A stretch of DNA of 58,468 bases from an uncultured Acidiferrobacteraceae bacterium (lineage in GTDB: Bacteria > Pseudomonadota > Gammaproteobacteria > Acidiferrobacterales > SZUA-150): positions 1 through 58,468 of the forward strand of contig CAJVXY010000001.1 in NCBI GenBank assembly GCA_913009895.1, read 5' to 3'. Positions 18,422 through 26,487 of the stretch are shown piece by piece. A program made the translations under genes and the position numbers. How positions within the stretch are numbered: position 1 is the stretch's first letter; the number at the start of each line of letters is the position of its first letter. The notes beneath the pieces were generated by a model, which was not told the origin of the DNA, searched no databases, and was given only the letters and a program-made list of their open reading frames with translations.

Positions 18422-18865
18422 ATGCCTGGAAAAATATCAACTATCGTGTTTGCGGTATTATTATCCCTGGTTGCTTCCGCAAGTTATGCCGGTGAGTGCA
18501 TAGCCACCCCGTACCGTACCACGGGTACCCATTATGAACCGGTGACCATACAAAAGGGGGATATCAGCCAGGGCTTGATCGTCCGTGGCCAGGTGTTGGC
18601 AACGCCGGATTGTTTACCCGTCAAACATGCCAGGGTTGCGCATTGGCAAGCGGGTGAGGACGGACGTTACCAGGATCGGTTGCGCGCCTACCTGTTTACT
18701 GATGAGCAGGGACGGTTTGAATTCGAAACCGAATGGCCTGATCTTAACCCGCCCCATATTCATTTTATTGTCACTGCCAGGGGTTATGAAAACCTGGAAA
18801 CACAATGGATTGGCCAGTCCAGGGAAAAGACAATAGACTTCAAAATGGTAGTGAACAGAAAGTAG
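18422..18865 (+). CDS. Exported intradiol-dioxygenase-fold protein
   Basis: The 147-residue product has a signal peptide (cleaved after about ASYA). The mature protein resembles the intradiol ring-cleavage dioxygenase family (protocatechuate 3,4-dioxygenase type) in reduced form: VRGQVLATPDCLPV, AHWQAGEDGRYQD and FTDEQGRFEFETEWPDLN, then PPHIHF. The HIHF motif and the Tyr in GRYQD fit two or three of the four iron ligands (Tyr, Tyr, His, His); the fourth was not assigned with certainty. Export is unusual for this family. AAGGA precedes the chosen start. Metal binding in the periplasm is an inference. Confidence 0.7.
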   Translation: MPGKISTIVFAVLLSLVASASYAGECIATPYRTTGTHYEPVTIQKGDISQGLIVRGQVLATPDCLPVKHARVAHWQAGEDGRYQDRLRAYLFTDEQGRFEFETEWPDLNPPHIHFIVTARGYENLETQWIGQSREKTIDFKMVVNRK

Positions 18866-19070
18866 TGTTGAGCGGGACGAAAATGTTCTCTGATTCCTTT
18901 TTATCCGGTGATTTTTAAAAGACGCAGACAAAGCCAGGTTTATTTTATTCGTTTACTTCAAACGCTCAGCTTTAAAACACCAGTTGAGTATGAAAGAATG
19001 TAGGCAGTTACCTAAACCCGTTTCCGTGGAATGAGGGTAAACCCCCACGCTAACCTGCAAGGAGGCCAGC

Positions 19071-20144
19071 ATGTTTCGAAAAATAGTAATTGGTTTCACA
19101 GTGCTGTTGTTACTGCTGGTTGTCGCACTTGCTGTTTTTTTATCTGGCGGGCCCGAGTTTCCAGCCAATAGCGACTCGATTATTGCCGAGGCCATTCAAT
19201 CTGATCCGCCAGAGCTGGTCCATGGTGCAACCGGTTATGCCTCATCTAATACCGGGTCGGGTGATATTAAAATCTGGTATGAAGTAAACCAGCCCCCAAA
19301 GCAGGTGCTGACTAAACTCAAGGGCGCCAAACCTAAAGCCACCGTACTTTTGATTATGGGCGCTGGATCCAGCAGCATGTTGTGGCCACCGGATTTTATT
19401 CGGGCATTTACAAATGCAGGCTACCAGGTGATTCGTTTTGATAACCGCGGGACCGGCATGTCAGACTGGGTAAAAAACTGGCAAAAAGACAAGCCATATT
19501 CACTGGAAGACATGGCCGCCGATGCCCTTGCTGTTCTCGATGCTGTCGGTGTTAAGCGGGCCCATATCATCGGCACTTCCATGGGCGGTATGATTGGTCA
19601 GCGGCTAGCCATTAGCCATGGTGATCGTGTGTTGTCACTGGTCTCCATGTCTACCTCCGGTTATATGCTGGACCCTGAACTTGCCAGTCTATCGAAGGAT
19701 TTCAGCATAGACATGATTCGCCTTATATTAAAATATGGGATCACCGGCTCGGAGACCGGCCAGGTCAAGATGTGGCTAGGCTTGATTGGTATGATGGTGA
19801 ATGATGGTCTGCAAGAAAAAGATGTTCGGGATGTGTCTGACCTGGTGTTGTATGAAATGCGCAAGCGCCGCGGTTTTAACCCGGACGCCATGGCCCAACA
19901 CTTTGCTGCCATGAAGGTTTCTGGATCACGACTTGAGGAATTGAAAACCATCAAAAGTCCGGCCCTGGTCATTCACGGTACTGCCGATGCTGTTTTAAAC
20001 ATCGCCCATGCAAAAAAATACGCACGACTGATTCCCGGCGCCCAAACCCTGTGGCTGAAGGGTGCTGGCCATATTATCCGCGACAAGCATATGCCCAGGA
20101 TGATGGACGCTATATTAAAGTTATTTGAATCATCGTCCCGGTAA
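19071..20144 (+). CDS. Membrane-anchored alpha/beta hydrolase
   Basis: The 357-residue protein begins with a hydrophobic helix of about 22 residues (signal anchor), then an alpha/beta hydrolase domain: oxyanion loop LLIMGAGSSSMLWPP, then FDNRGTGMSD, nucleophile Ser in IGTSMGGMIGQ, acid in HGTADAVLN and His in GAGHIIRD. The triad is complete. It resembles 3-oxoadipate enol-lactonase and haloalkane-type hydrolases, but the substrate is unknown. AAGGAGG lies upstream of the start. The preceding gene is a secreted dioxygenase-like protein, possibly a metabolic neighbour. Confidence 0.85.
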   Translation: MFRKIVIGFTVLLLLLVVALAVFLSGGPEFPANSDSIIAEAIQSDPPELVHGATGYASSNTGSGDIKIWYEVNQPPKQVLTKLKGAKPKATVLLIMGAGSSSMLWPPDFIRAFTNAGYQVIRFDNRGTGMSDWVKNWQKDKPYSLEDMAADALAVLDAVGVKRAHIIGTSMGGMIGQRLAISHGDRVLSLVSMSTSGYMLDPELASLSKDFSIDMIRLILKYGITGSETGQVKMWLGLIGMMVNDGLQEKDVRDVSDLVLYEMRKRRGFNPDAMAQHFAAMKVSGSRLEELKTIKSPALVIHGTADAVLNIAHAKKYARLIPGAQTLWLKGAGHIIRDKHMPRMMDAILKLFESSSR

Positions 20145-20202
20145 ATAATGAATAATTAAAAGTAATAAAATCGATAACTAGCTGCAAAAGGGACAGGCTC
20201 GA

Positions 20203-20523
20203 TTGAAAATAATTACTTGTTTTTCCAGGACACACAGGATTGCGATAATTTTTATATTGTTACTCGCATTGTCTGCCTGTGACCAGAAACCACAGGAAAT
20301 TGATCAACCAACTGAACAGCGTACCGACTACTCACCGGAAGAATTTGGCATTGGTCGCCGCCATACCCCTGACCGTGCCTGTAATCGTGAAATAGACAAA
20401 TTACTTAATGGTATACGACTCTGTTACCAGCGCAGCGGGACTTCAAAAAAATGTGACCGCGTGCAGCAGCAGAACAATAACAAAATAAAAAAACTTAAAA
20501 ATTCTGTACGTTGTGCACGCTAG
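20203..20523 (+). CDS. Small lipoprotein of unknown function
   Basis: The 106-residue product begins at a TTG with AGGGAC eight bases upstream. A basic N-terminus and a hydrophobic segment end in the lipobox ALSAC. The mature part is basic and Cys-containing (RACNREIDKLLN, LCYQRSGTSKKCDRV, VRCAR), which suggests disulfides in the periplasm. I do not recognise the family. No other start codon is better placed. It may be a lone gene between the hydrolase and the convergent YafY regulator. Confidence 0.55.
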   Translation: MKIITCFSRTHRIAIIFILLLALSACDQKPQEIDQPTEQRTDYSPEEFGIGRRHTPDRACNREIDKLLNGIRLCYQRSGTSKKCDRVQQQNNNKIKKLKNSVRCAR

Positions 20524-20567
20524 AAAATAAAAGACAGGGTCAGGCATAAAAACGGAAAACCTGCCTT

Positions 20568-21260
20568 TTAATACTCTCCGTATCCCTCACACTCGTTGTT
20601 CAAAAAATCCTGCAAGGTTCGGCCTGCAACGAGTTCGTACCGCTGATCCAGTTTTTCGATTTGTTTAATGCGATCCAGTCGGAAGTGACGAAAAGCATCC
20701 CGTAGTTCACACCAGCCAACCAGGGTCCAGACTTTGCCCCAGTAAAATAAACCAAGGGGATGGATAGTGCGGCTTGAGTTTTGTCCGTCTTCACGCACAT
20801 AATTAAAATGAATCTTGTATTGTTCCCTGATGGCCTGGCGAACGATTTGCATTTGCTCACCTGCCATGCCGACCATGGGAAAGTCAGGCACGATAATTTC
20901 TTCCCTGGTCAGTTCCGGTTTGAGTTTGTCGGGCACCACGTGTTCGATTTTTTGCAGGGCTGAATGGGCCGCACTGGCCAGGCCCTTGTCGGTCCAGGCA
21001 CGAACCATGCGTGCACCCAGCAGGATGGCTTCCAGTTCTGTTTCGTTAAACATCAATGGCGGCAGATGATATCCGCGCAACAAACGATAACCCAGTCCGG
21101 CTTCACCGGTGATGGGCACACCGGATAAACTCAGGTCCTGGATGTCCCGGTAAATGGTGCGCTCGGAAACTTCCAGTTCTTGCGCCAGGTATTGCGCAGT
21201 GATCACCCGCTCGTGATGCAGGTTCTGGACAATTTGAAATAATCTATCTGCCCGGCGCAT
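20568..21260 (-). CDS. YafY-type HTH-WYL transcriptional regulator
   Basis: The 230-residue protein has an HTH_11 N-terminal domain (residues 1-60, QYLAQELEVSERTIYRDIQD) and a WYL domain (about residues 130-210, with FNYVREDG, IHPLGLFYWGKVWTLVGWC and FRHFRLDRI). WYL domains sense small or nucleotide ligands. The gene lies 97 bases downstream of a VOC-fold gene on the same strand, a frequent pairing for YafY regulators. It may control that gene through the palindrome at 21799. Confidence 0.9.
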   Translation of the reverse strand: MRRADRLFQIVQNLHHERVITAQYLAQELEVSERTIYRDIQDLSLSGVPITGEAGLGYRLLRGYHLPPLMFNETELEAILLGARMVRAWTDKGLASAAHSALQKIEHVVPDKLKPELTREEIIVPDFPMVGMAGEQMQIVRQAIREQYKIHFNYVREDGQNSSRTIHPLGLFYWGKVWTLVGWCELRDAFRHFRLDRIKQIEKLDQRYELVAGRTLQDFLNNECEGYGEY

Positions 21261-21357
21261 ATCAGTATTTTAATATTAGGGCTCCCCTGCTTTCAAGGAC
21301 TGGGCCCGAAAACAGGGGGAGTGTGTTATCAAGATATAAACCGTATTTTCATAGATC

Positions 21358-21753
21358 TCACTGACAATCATCGCTATAAGTAATGAGCGTCAGCATAGCA
21401 CCTTGGGGATCACTGATCACTGAGAAGCGACCCACGTCAGGGATATCCTTAGGCGGGATTAGAACTTTGCCGCCCAGTTTCTCGGCGAGAATGACTTGTT
21501 TGTCCACGTCGTCGACGGTGACATAAGACCCCCACATTGACGGCATGTCCTTGACGTTATCGGGCATAGCCATCATGCCGCCGACATCTTTTTTACCGGC
21601 CTTGATCGTGGAATAGGTCATTTCCGGGTTTACTTCATCGCGCATTTTCCAGCCCAGTAATTCTCCGTAAAATGCCTTGGCCCCTGCCACATCATGGGTC
21701 ACCAGTTCGTTCCAGCTGAATGCGCCGTGTTGTCTCATTGCTTCCTGATCCAT
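21358..21753 (-). CDS. VOC family (glyoxalase-fold) protein
   Basis: The 131-residue protein is a single-unit vicinal-oxygen-chelate protein: FSWNELVTHDVAGAKAFYGE, LLGWKMRDEV, then a second beta-alpha unit WGSYVTVDDVDKQVILAEKL and a closing strand DPQGAMLTLI. It resembles the glyoxalase/bleomycin-resistance group related to the 27-kDa Streptomyces antigen CFP30B. Metal ligands cannot be fixed. The start has AAGGAG upstream. The 390-base region before it holds an IR hairpin, a CRP-type site and an FNR-type box, an unusually rich control region for a small enzyme. Confidence 0.85.
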   Translation of the reverse strand: MDQEAMRQHGAFSWNELVTHDVAGAKAFYGELLGWKMRDEVNPEMTYSTIKAGKKDVGGMMAMPDNVKDMPSMWGSYVTVDDVDKQVILAEKLGGKVLIPPKDIPDVGRFSVISDPQGAMLTLITYSDDCQ

Positions 21754-21798
21754 TTTTTTCTCCTTGTTTTTTAGTTGAAGATCAGAGCCTAACAGCCC

Positions 21799-21824
21799 CC
21801 TACTGACAGCGTTATGTCAGTAGG
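21799..21824 (-). promoter_or_regulatory. Perfect 10-bp inverted repeat upstream of the VOC gene
   Basis: The arms CCTACTGACA and TGTCAGTAGG are perfect complements with a 6-base loop, and a further half-site CAGTAGG follows three bases on. It lies 45 bases before the VOC start codon. It fits an operator (perhaps for the YafY-type regulator) or a 5' leader hairpin. Confidence 0.55.
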
Positions 21825-21867
21825 TTTCAGTAGGAGAGAAATATATTTGTATCCAGGCTCAGTGCTT

Positions 21868-21885
21868 ATGTGAACCACCTCACAT
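21868..21885. promoter_or_regulatory. CRP-type site ATGTGA-N6-TCACAT
   Basis: TGTGAACCACCTCACA (21869-21884) matches the CRP consensus TGTGA-N6-TCACA at every conserved position, and the flanking A and T extend the symmetry. The centre is 123 bases upstream of the VOC start. A TATATT stretch lies 35-40 bases downstream on the minus strand, which would fit a class II promoter. Confidence 0.6.
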
Positions 21886-21911
21886 TACGGTCAACAAATA
21901 TTTATACGCAT

Positions 21912-21925
21912 TTGACCGGGATCAA
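21912..21925. promoter_or_regulatory. FNR-type box TTGACCGGGATCAA
   Basis: The site matches TTGAT-N4-ATCAA with one change and is almost identical to the box at 23054. It is 158-172 bases upstream of the VOC start and 28 bases beyond the CRP-type site. The rest of this gap (21925-22080) shows nothing recognisable. Confidence 0.5.
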
Positions 21926-22080
21926 AAACATTTGAGTAAAGTAGCTAAAAAATAGTGATTGACGATTACTCAATCTTTATTTCCTCTGTTATTGGTATCC
22001 AGATAATCAAGTAGTCAATTATAGAGAATAATATCCATTAACAGAACTTGTTACGTTCTACTATTCAATCCATATGTAAA

Positions 22081-22108
22081 AACCCCTGATCAATGACGAT
22101 CAGGGGTT
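22081..22108 (-). terminator. Rho-independent terminator of the cytochrome c gene
   Basis: An 11-base-pair stem (AACCCCTGATC with GATCAGGGGTT) closes on a 6-base loop, and TTTTTA follows on the minus strand. It lies just downstream of the cytochrome gene stop. Confidence 0.9.
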
Positions 22109-22143
22109 GCGGGTATTTACTTAAATCCCGGTAGAGTTTTCTA

Positions 22144-22959
22144 TTAAGGGAAAGTCCCGCCTATATTGGCCTGGATGTAGGTCAATATGTCTGCAGCCTC
22201 CTGGCCAGTAAGGTTACCTACTGCTGCCCTTGTCATAGCTGTGCCAGAGATGCCATAAATAGCTTTATGGAATCCTTCACTATATTTACCATCGCCGGCA
22301 AAGTAACCACCCAGTCCGCCTGTTCCTATTGCAATGGTCAATCCGTCAGCACCATGGCATCCGGCGCAATTTGATCCATAGAGCGTTTGACCTGTTGCTG
22401 CACTCGTACCAACAAAGGTATAGGCAACCGGGTTAGCAACAATATCCAGGGTAGCGTGATCAGTCACTTTAGGGCCACTGTTCAGGAATGCAACCACATC
22501 AGCAGCTTGCCTGGCGGTTAAGCCACCCGTAAGCGTGTAATTAGGCATGGTTTGATCTTCAGTAGCGAAGTCGCGGCCAACGATTGCACTCGTTTGTGAG
22601 CCATCATGCCAAACATCATTCGCCACTACCGACCCGATTTTTGAAGTAAGATCACCAATACCCGCAGTCGGATTGGGTCGCGTGCCATTTGCCGTACGCC
22701 TGACATAACCACCAGCAAGTCCTTTTCCATCCCAACCATGACAGGCTTTACAGCGAACAAAATCTTTATTCGCTGCACCTGGGGGCAGGGCGCCACTGCC
22801 ACCCGCATCTGTTTTGGTGTAGTTAGCCCAAACCAGCCCACCAAGGAAACTGTTTGTCCCATCAAGTGGGGGGTTGTCACCATCACTGCTACTATTACAA
22901 CCAGTTAAAAGGAGCAAACTTGCAGCTGAAAATAAACACAACTTTAATAGACTTCTCAT
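22144..22959 (-). CDS. Diheme cytochrome c lipoprotein
   Basis: The 271-residue product has a lipobox (LLLTGC) and two class I cytochrome c domains. Heme-binding motifs are CKACH (70-74) and CAGCH (198-202), and Met residues in TMPNYTLTGG and GTAMTRAAVG are likely sixth ligands. Each domain ends in an amphipathic helix (ARQAADVVAFLNSG and GQEAADILTYIQ), as in the family. It should carry electrons in the periplasm, anchored by lipid. The start has GAGG upstream and an FNR-type box lies 95 bases before it, so expression under low oxygen is likely. Confidence 0.9.
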   Translation of the reverse strand: MRSLLKLCLFSAASLLLLTGCNSSSDGDNPPLDGTNSFLGGLVWANYTKTDAGGSGALPPGAANKDFVRCKACHGWDGKGLAGGYVRRTANGTRPNPTAGIGDLTSKIGSVVANDVWHDGSQTSAIVGRDFATEDQTMPNYTLTGGLTARQAADVVAFLNSGPKVTDHATLDIVANPVAYTFVGTSAATGQTLYGSNCAGCHGADGLTIAIGTGGLGGYFAGDGKYSEGFHKAIYGISGTAMTRAAVGNLTGQEAADILTYIQANIGGTFP

Positions 22960-23053
22960 GACTATAACCTCACTTTGTTGTACAAACGATTTCGGCTGTC
23001 ATTGAACTTAACTACCCTGATTTCGACACTAACATATAACCGCAATCAGTTTT

Positions 23054-23067
23054 TTGACTGGGATCAA
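23054..23067. promoter_or_regulatory. FNR-type box TTGACTGGGATCAA
   Basis: The site matches TTGAT-N4-ATCAA with one change. It lies 95 bases upstream of the diheme cytochrome c start, the expected kind of target for FNR/Anr regulators. Confidence 0.6.
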
Positions 23068-23240
23068 AAAATTTTTTTAATTTAGTAAGTAAAAAAAGAG
23101 CGGTAGGCGTAAATTTCGACTTATAATAGTAATAAGATATTTTGATAAATATCGTAAAAATTAGTCTGGGTGTATTTTTTCATTTCCACTGACATAGAAT
23201 ACATCTAGACTAATTAGAGTTGTTATTGGAGGACTATAAA

Positions 23241-23273
23241 ATGATGCGCCGGTGGGTGATATTGTTTCGGTGA
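23241..23273 (+). CDS. Possible 10-residue peptide
   Basis: A strong GGAGG lies 7-8 bases upstream of an ATG followed by nine more sense codons and a TGA (MMRRWVILFR). A GCGTT/AACGC hairpin follows at about 23283. The arrangement resembles a leader peptide, but no plus-strand gene follows within the next 650 bases, so it may be chance or a remnant. The rest of the 450-base gap contains only the FNR-type box. Confidence 0.2.
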   Translation: MMRRWVILFR

Positions 23274-23410
23274 CGTGGTCTGGCGTTAACAACGCTAAAT
23301 GGTTCTGAGGCCTTAATATCGTATTCAATAGATTTGTTTGATAAGGCCGGTAATTTAGGTAATGCCCCTGGCTTTGGCCGATGCTCGACTATCTAATTTT
23401 TTTAACTCCA

Positions 23411-23818
23411 TCACACCAACAGCTGGTAAGCCAGTACAAAACACGCACCCAGTCCCACCATCCAGGCGAAGGTTCTTATATAGGGTGTCTTTAGAATATA
23501 AAATGGCGCATGTACCAGCCGTGCCCAGAAATAGGTTGCGCATGCAATAGCTGTCACGTCGTTGCCAGATCCGGTGATTTGTACTGCCAATGCCAGTGGG
23601 GCAAAGATGGCCAGGTTTTCAATGGCATTCATATGGGCGCGGTAAGCGCGGTGGGCCCATGATTTCTCGAATGGATCATCGCCAGGCAACGGGCTTTTCA
23701 GTGCCACGAGAAAACTGATTTTTGCGATTCGTACAGAGGCGTAGGGCACGATTATCAGGGGCGTCATAATGGTGGTTAATACAAGCCAGTAAATCTCGCT
23801 GGAAAGGGTGCTTGCCAT
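23411..23818 (-). CDS. MAPEG family membrane protein
   Basis: The 135-residue protein has four hydrophobic helices and the MAPEG pattern: RAYRAHMNAIENLAIFAPLA after the first helix (ERxxxAxxN-like), then YFWARLVHAPFYILKTPYIR. The family includes glutathione-dependent membrane enzymes of eicosanoid and detoxification metabolism; bacterial members are mostly uncharacterised. GGGAG precedes the start. It is divergent from a LysR regulator, which may control it. Confidence 0.88.
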   Translation of the reverse strand: MASTLSSEIYWLVLTTIMTPLIIVPYASVRIAKISFLVALKSPLPGDDPFEKSWAHRAYRAHMNAIENLAIFAPLALAVQITGSGNDVTAIACATYFWARLVHAPFYILKTPYIRTFAWMVGLGACFVLAYQLLV

Positions 23819-23956
23819 TTAATGTCTCCCGTATGGTCGTGTTTGTTGTATCAAAAGTTGCTTATATGCTTTGTATTGTAGGCAGGACTCTACAAGACAA
23901 CAATATGGCATTTTGTTACTATATAGTTCTTAATAATAGAACAATAGGATTAGAAA

Positions 23957-24856
23957 TTGGACGATCTCCGGCGGATGGCTATTTTTTATCATGTGGTTGA
24001 GGCAGCCAGTTTTTCCGGCGCGGCACGTAAGCTGGGCATTGCCAAGTCTGCGGTTAGCCGCCATGTTTCGTTGCTGGAAAAGAATATTGGCGCCCGTTTG
24101 TTGAATCGTTCGACCCGGAGTTTAAGCCTGACCGAGGTCGGGGAGTCTTACTTCCTCAGTTGTGCCAGGATTGTGACTGAGGCCGAGACGGCAAGCCGGC
24201 GGGTGAGCCAGTTACAGGATGAGCCACTGGGCACGCTGCGGGTGGCCGGCCCCCAAAGTCTTGCCAGCCAGCTGGTGCTCGGGCCCATGGTTAAGCAATT
24301 CATCCAGCGGTACCCGGCATTGAATATTGAATTATTACTGGATGATCGCGTCGTGGATATGGTCAGCGAAGGAATTGATGTCAGTATCCGCGAGGGTTGG
24401 TTACCCGACTCAAACCTGGTGGCACGCAAGCTGGTCGACCTGCCGATTATGTTATGCGCCTCTCCTGAGTACATCGCGTGTAATGGCGCGCCCGAGTCGC
24501 CATCGGAACTCATGGGCCATGAGGGGATTATTTTTACCTTATTCCCTTCGCCATCGCACTGGACTTTTAAACACAACAATCACAGCGAACGTATTCAGAT
24601 CAAAAGCCGTCTAAAAACCAATAGCGTGATAGCGATGCGTTCGTTGTTGTTAAGTGGTGCCGGCATCGCAAGTTTGCCCAGCTACCAGGTGCTGGAAGAT
24701 ATTAAGGCTGGTCGTTTAGTACACTTGTTGCCGAAATATGATTGTGGCAGTGCCGGTATTTATGCGGTGTACCAGGATCGTCAGTACCAGCAGGCCAGGG
24801 TAAGATTGTTTATTGATTTTATGGCCAGGCAGTTGCGAGCAATTGTATCTGACTAG
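23957..24856 (+). CDS. LysR family transcriptional regulator
   Basis: The 299-residue protein has the LysR winged helix (residues 5-62, FYHVVEAASFSGAARKLGIA, then KSAVSRHVSLLE and RLLNRSTRSLSLTEVG) and a periplasmic-binding-like effector domain from about residue 90. The proposed start is a TTG with AGGA eight bases upstream, as no ATG fits the domain boundary. It is divergent from the MAPEG gene, the probable target. It is closest to the AaeR/DsdC-like subgroup that acts on aromatic or redox signals, but the effector is not known. Confidence 0.88.
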   Translation: MDDLRRMAIFYHVVEAASFSGAARKLGIAKSAVSRHVSLLEKNIGARLLNRSTRSLSLTEVGESYFLSCARIVTEAETASRRVSQLQDEPLGTLRVAGPQSLASQLVLGPMVKQFIQRYPALNIELLLDDRVVDMVSEGIDVSIREGWLPDSNLVARKLVDLPIMLCASPEYIACNGAPESPSELMGHEGIIFTLFPSPSHWTFKHNNHSERIQIKSRLKTNSVIAMRSLLLSGAGIASLPSYQVLEDIKAGRLVHLLPKYDCGSAGIYAVYQDRQYQQARVRLFIDFMARQLRAIVSD

Positions 24857-24922
24857 GTATATACATCTTTAGTCTTGCAAGAACCGGAACAGGAAGTCAC
24901 AGTTTTTATGTGAACCACAAAC

Positions 24923-24949
24923 AACAAACCCGCCATTGGCGGGTTTGTT
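24923..24949. terminator. Bidirectional hairpin terminator
   Basis: The stem AACAAACCCGCC pairs with GGCGGGTTTGTT around a 3-base loop. It lies between the LysR gene and a convergent small membrane gene and can serve both strands, although the T tract is short. Confidence 0.75.
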
Positions 24950-24970
24950 ACCTTTGATACTGCCGTTTAT

Positions 24971-25219
24971 TTAAAAAATAGCCGTATTAAAGTAGTGACC
25001 TATAACACCGAATATACCCGCCGTAACCATACCGATAATACTCAGGTAACGGTTTTTAGGGGCGGCCACGGTCAAACCCATTAACGCGAAAAAGAACGAT
25101 AACAGCGGAAACATGGAAGGGCTGACCAGCAAGGCGCCAGGCGCAGCAGCTATGGACAATATGCCCATCAATCGGCCGCTATTGTCGATAGTCGGAGTAC
25201 TTACAGCTTCATTAGTCAT
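24971..25219 (-). CDS. Small two-helix membrane protein
   Basis: The 82-residue product has a short polar N-terminus and two or three hydrophobic segments (LMGILSIAAAPGALLVSP, FPLLSFFFALMGLTVAA and IIGMVTAGIFGVIGHYF). No family is recognised. GGAG lies upstream of the start, so it is probably translated. Its function is unknown. The 290 bases beyond it hold no other gene. Confidence 0.6.
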   Translation of the reverse strand: MTNEAVSTPTIDNSGRLMGILSIAAAPGALLVSPSMFPLLSFFFALMGLTVAAPKNRYLSIIGMVTAGIFGVIGHYFNTAIF

Positions 25220-25508
25220 TATTTCTCCTCAGTGGTGGTTTATTTATAGTATTTATTGTGCAGGTTACTATGCGGGTTTTACGGCGGGATAGGTAATTCA
25301 AATCACCAATAGGCGAATAAATACAACAAATGTGCGGTTAATCGCTGGCCCACAAGCGCCAGAAGGCTAAAGGGTTGGCGCCCTATGGTATTTCTGCCTC
25401 TATTGCAGAATATTGATAGTGCTAGCGTGCTTATTCTCTCCACCCTCGCTGAGAATCAAACCAGGAATCAGATTTGTTTGAAATCCATCGCGAATTAACT
25501 ACACACTT

Positions 25509-26039
25509 TCAGCGACCATGACTGCTTAGTACTTTCTCAAGTTTTTGTACGAAATCCCGGTATTCCTCATCGTTCAGAAAATGTGCTGCTTCCTTGAGTG
25601 CGCTATCCATGATACCCGCATGCAATCGGGCAGTTACCTTATCTCCTGCTTTTGCATATCGAATACTGGCGTGCAGATGTTCCCATGTGCTGTGCATAAG
25701 TTTTTCGCCAGCGGAGGGTTGTAATGGTAGTTTTGTCTGTAGTTCATTGTGACTGTCGGGCTTTGCAAACGGGGATTCATCGCTAGTATTTGTCGTTACG
25801 TGATCGAAGGGAATATTGGGGCGTTGTGGGCTGTGCTCGTTGGTCGTGGAATTTTTGGTATCGGGCACAGTAGTTTGTTTTATATATTTGCGTAACTGGC
25901 TGGTCAGTTTTTTTCCGGTACCAAGCTGAGTCCTGGGGCGATAACCGCTCAGACGTAGCCGGGTCATCAGGTTAACCACCTGGTGATAGCGTGCCTGTAG
26001 TGCACTTAGCAGGCTGTTATAGTCATTAATTTGTGCCAT
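25509..26039 (-). CDS. Hypothetical protein with FNR-type box upstream
   Basis: The 176-residue soluble protein is not recognised. The N-terminal 55 residues are helical and basic (LSALQARYHQVVNLMTRLRL, then RKYIKQ), a Ser/Thr/Pro-rich linker follows, and the C-terminal 60 residues are again helical (HLHASIRYAKAGDKVTARLH and ALKEAAHFLNDEEYRDFVQK). No signal peptide is seen. The start has GGAGAG upstream. An FNR-type box about 105-118 bases before it suggests low-oxygen expression. Confidence 0.55.
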   Translation of the reverse strand: MAQINDYNSLLSALQARYHQVVNLMTRLRLSGYRPRTQLGTGKKLTSQLRKYIKQTTVPDTKNSTTNEHSPQRPNIPFDHVTTNTSDESPFAKPDSHNELQTKLPLQPSAGEKLMHSTWEHLHASIRYAKAGDKVTARLHAGIMDSALKEAAHFLNDEEYRDFVQKLEKVLSSHGR

Positions 26040-26143
26040 AGTTTTGTATCTCTCCAGGGCGAACAGCAGCGCGCAGTCATTTCTTCAATGACTGTTACCA
26101 CCCCTTATCAATTGACATATACCACTATGTAGGTAATCGGGCC

Positions 26144-26157
26144 TTGATAATAGTCAA
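26144..26157. promoter_or_regulatory. FNR-type box TTGATAATAGTCAA
   Basis: The site matches TTGAT-N4-ATCAA with one change in the right half. It is about 110 bases upstream of the hypothetical gene on the minus strand. The other 300 bases of this gap, up to the PhnD-like gene, hold only a weak GCAGTCC/GGACTG inverted pair around 26415-26460. Confidence 0.5.
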
Positions 26158-26487
26158 AAAACCTGAAAATTGGTCTGTTTTGTTACTTTATTGATGGGTT
26201 GATATCAGGCCTGAGCACACCGTTCATTCTGCCAATACCCGCCTTTCGTCGCTCGTGACGGCACTCAGGTGCCCTGTACATAGATAACAACTGAAAATGT
26301 CCTAGTATTTGGGGATAACTTCAAAATAGTTACTCAATATTAGTTTGAAGGTACGGAGGCGTACGTCGTTGTTTAGTTTCGACAGTACGCAGGTTTCTGG
26401 ATTTAGTGTGACATGGCAGTCCTATTGCAGTTGTGTGAGCAAAAGCCATGATTTGGACTGTTGCTAAAACATTGCATAGGAGGCTTT

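Noticed and set aside
26415..26480. GCAGTCC/GGACTG pair as a riboswitch before the PhnD-like gene
   Set aside because: The stem is short, and no known riboswitch consensus was found.
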